Source: JBFWNG01 sp050251195
GTDB taxonomy: Bacteria; Bdellovibrionota_B; Oligoflexia; Oligoflexales; Oligoflexaceae
Direction of reading: 5' to 3'
NCBI GenBank assembly: GCA_050251195.1
Contig: JBFWNG010000004.1
Coordinates: 222,986-286,985 of the forward strand
DNA: 64,000 bases
In this document: positions 63,011 through 64,000 of the stretch, piece after piece
How the letters are laid out: every line of letters starts with the position of its first letter
Position numbering within the stretch: position 1 is the stretch's first letter
The notes under the pieces: generated by a model
The model's input: the letters and a program-made list of their open reading frames with translations, nothing else
What the model was told of the DNA's origin: nothing
Databases searched by the model: none
Position numbers and translations under genes: made by a program

Positions 63011-63751
63011 TCAGCCGCCAAAGCAACTAACGTTCTGACCGCATTGCCAATCATTGCTTTGATCTGTAGTAAACTGTTCGCATCGCATTATTGCACTATC
63101 AACTGAGGCTCCTTTGTATTCAATGCCAGAAGCGGAGGCTTTGCACAGGGTGACACCCATAGAACATTGAACGTTAGAGGCACATTTCCAATGATCTTCA
63201 GCACTTGAAAATTGGAAGCACCGTTGAATGGCAGAATCAACTGTAGCTCCCTTGTATTCGATTGAGCCACTGGAAGAGCCACATAATGGCGTGTCTAATG
63301 AACACTCAACGTCCGATGCGCATTTCCAATGGTCGTTAGAGCTACCGGTGAATCGCACGCAGCGTTGGATGGCGGAATCCACAGAGCCACCTATGTATCT
63401 CTCATTGGCCTTTGAGGAGCACTTTCGGGTTTCCTGGTCGCAAGTTACCTGGATGCCGCACTGCCATTGGTTTTCCTGTGACGTCTGGGACATGCAACGT
63501 TGGATGGCTCCTTCCACAGAACTTCCGTTGTAAGTTTGAGATCCGATCGTCGCTTTGCAAATAACGGGTGCCCCTGAACCATCTCCGCCGCAGGTTACCC
63601 TTTTGCCGTCGATGAGAATGCTGTCGCCCAGAGCGAGATTGATTTTGACTTCCTCATCTGCCTTGGCGACGCTGTCAGTTCTTCCTTTGCAAGCAAAGAA
63701 AGCTGCAGCGCTAATTGAAACCAGACACAAAAAACCAGGTATCAATTTCAT
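63011..63751 (-). CDS. Cys-rich lipoprotein with four tandem repeats
   Basis: 246 residues from the ATG at 63751 (GGAGAGTGCT before it); lipobox-like FFAC. The mature part contains four copies of a unit of about 45 residues with core YxGxSVDSAIQRC (YNGSSVEGAIQRC, YIGGSVDSAIQRC, YKGATVDSAIQRC, YKGASVDSAIMRC) followed by a WxC motif (HWKCAS or WQCG) and one further Cys. Conserved Cys in each unit point to disulfides. I know no family with this repeat. It may be a surface or binding protein. Confidence 0.8.
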   Translation of the reverse strand: MKLIPGFLCLVSISAAAFFACKGRTDSVAKADEEVKINLALGDSILIDGKRVTCGGDGSGAPVICKATIGSQTYNGSSVEGAIQRCMSQTSQENQWQCGIQVTCDQETRKCSSKANERYIGGSVDSAIQRCVRFTGSSNDHWKCASDVECSLDTPLCGSSSGSIEYKGATVDSAIQRCFQFSSAEDHWKCASNVQCSMGVTLCKASASGIEYKGASVDSAIMRCEQFTTDQSNDWQCGQNVSCFGG

Positions 63752-63880
63752 AGCACTCTCCATTTAAAACAACGAAGGGTCGTAGTGTAGTGATCTTGGA
63801 ACAGTTATCTATACGATAACATGGTGGGGTGAACTCGAGGTGGGCATAGTTTGCCCGGGGTTCGAACGTTCCGTGACCGA

Positions 63881-64000
63881 TTTCACCTGAACGGCACCAG
63901 GGGTTTTCAACGAACGGCAACACCTGTTTTCAGCTAACGGCAACACCCCTTTTCAACGAAGAGCAACGGGTGTTTTCAACGAAGGGCAACACCCCTTTTC
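63881..64000. repeat. Exact 23-bp-period repeat array at the window edge
   Basis: TTTC-(A/C)-type units start at 63881, 63904, 63927, 63950, 63973 and 63996, exactly 23 bases apart. Units read like TTTTCAACGAACGGCAACACC with some changes (for example CAGCTAACGG, AGAGCAACGGG). The array continues past the window. Reversed, GGTGTTGCCGTTCGTTGAAA and GTGCCGTTCAGGTGAAATCG resemble the multiple terminal repeats of IS21-family elements, so an insertion element may start here; that is inference. Confidence 0.6.

Noticed and set aside
63859..63870. GGTTCGAAC, like the T-arm of a tRNA
   Set aside because: No acceptor, D or anticodon arms can be placed around it and no CCA end; chance match in or near the repeat array.
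63881..64000. CRISPR array at the window end
   Set aside because: The period is 23 bp in total, too short for repeat plus spacer, and the units are similar along their whole length.

Overview
The window looks like chromosome from a free-living Gram-negative bacterium of the Bdellovibrionota/Oligoflexia kind (inference, no marker gene such as rRNA is present). The signs are moderate GC, a very large share of short secreted lipoproteins and outer-membrane-like proteins of unknown function, many PilZ and histidine-kinase genes, a eukaryote-type (type II) glutamine synthetase, and a serine-palmitoyltransferase-like enzyme of the sort that fits the sphingolipids known from this group. There is no tRNA, rRNA, prophage or CRISPR array that I can support.

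Layout. 1-2710: a cut-off lipoprotein and two tandem paralogous lipoproteins built from repeated beta modules. 2741-3110: an inverted-repeat element with a decayed coding remnant. 3129-7964: an operon (read leftwards) of a PilZ/alpha-oxoamine-synthase fusion, a membrane histidine kinase and a receiver-cyclase protein. 8167-12869: PilZ protein, glnII, periplasmic binding protein, SpoIIE-type phosphatase. 13162-16582: sodB, secreted trypsin-like protease, EEP phosphohydrolase, HtpX. 16691-20743: vWA lipoprotein, a large modular lipoprotein, a pentapeptide-repeat protein. 20924-24136: a PilZ / double pseudo-receiver-TPR / PilZ operon, ending in a 33-bp direct-repeat array that shares its core with the element at 2741. 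24646-28082: an AT-richer operon of a hot-dog thioesterase, a diiron oxygenase and a six-helix hybrid kinase behind a good sigma-70-like promoter.

28326-34503: methyltransferase, thyA-folA, a TetR regulator, a tldD-tldE pair and a small periplasmic protein. 34505-45841: mostly secreted proteins and lipoproteins, with a purple-acid-phosphatase-like enzyme, a GNAT acetyltransferase, and a convergent response regulator/RsbRD-type kinase pair. 46005-49782: hybrid kinase, a possible small RNA ended by an orphan terminator, and the DUF47-PiT phosphate uptake operon. 49863-61841: secreted proteins (Spy/CpxP-like, a second vWA lipoprotein, a beta-helix lipoprotein, a second EEP lipoprotein), an EamA transporter and another GNAT. 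62090-62897: a deletion scar with a short secreted ORF running into the 3' half of a short-chain dehydrogenase. 63011-64000: a Cys-rich tandem-repeat lipoprotein and an exact 23-bp-period repeat array running off the window, possibly the end of an IS21-like element.

The most interesting units are two separate operons that each pair small-molecule biosynthetic enzymes with a membrane kinase (3129-7964 and 24646-28082), the c-di-GMP-themed operon with a Glu-substituted receiver (20924-24136), a shared 16-bp palindrome upstream of three secreted-protein genes, and a beta module reused in four lipoproteins.
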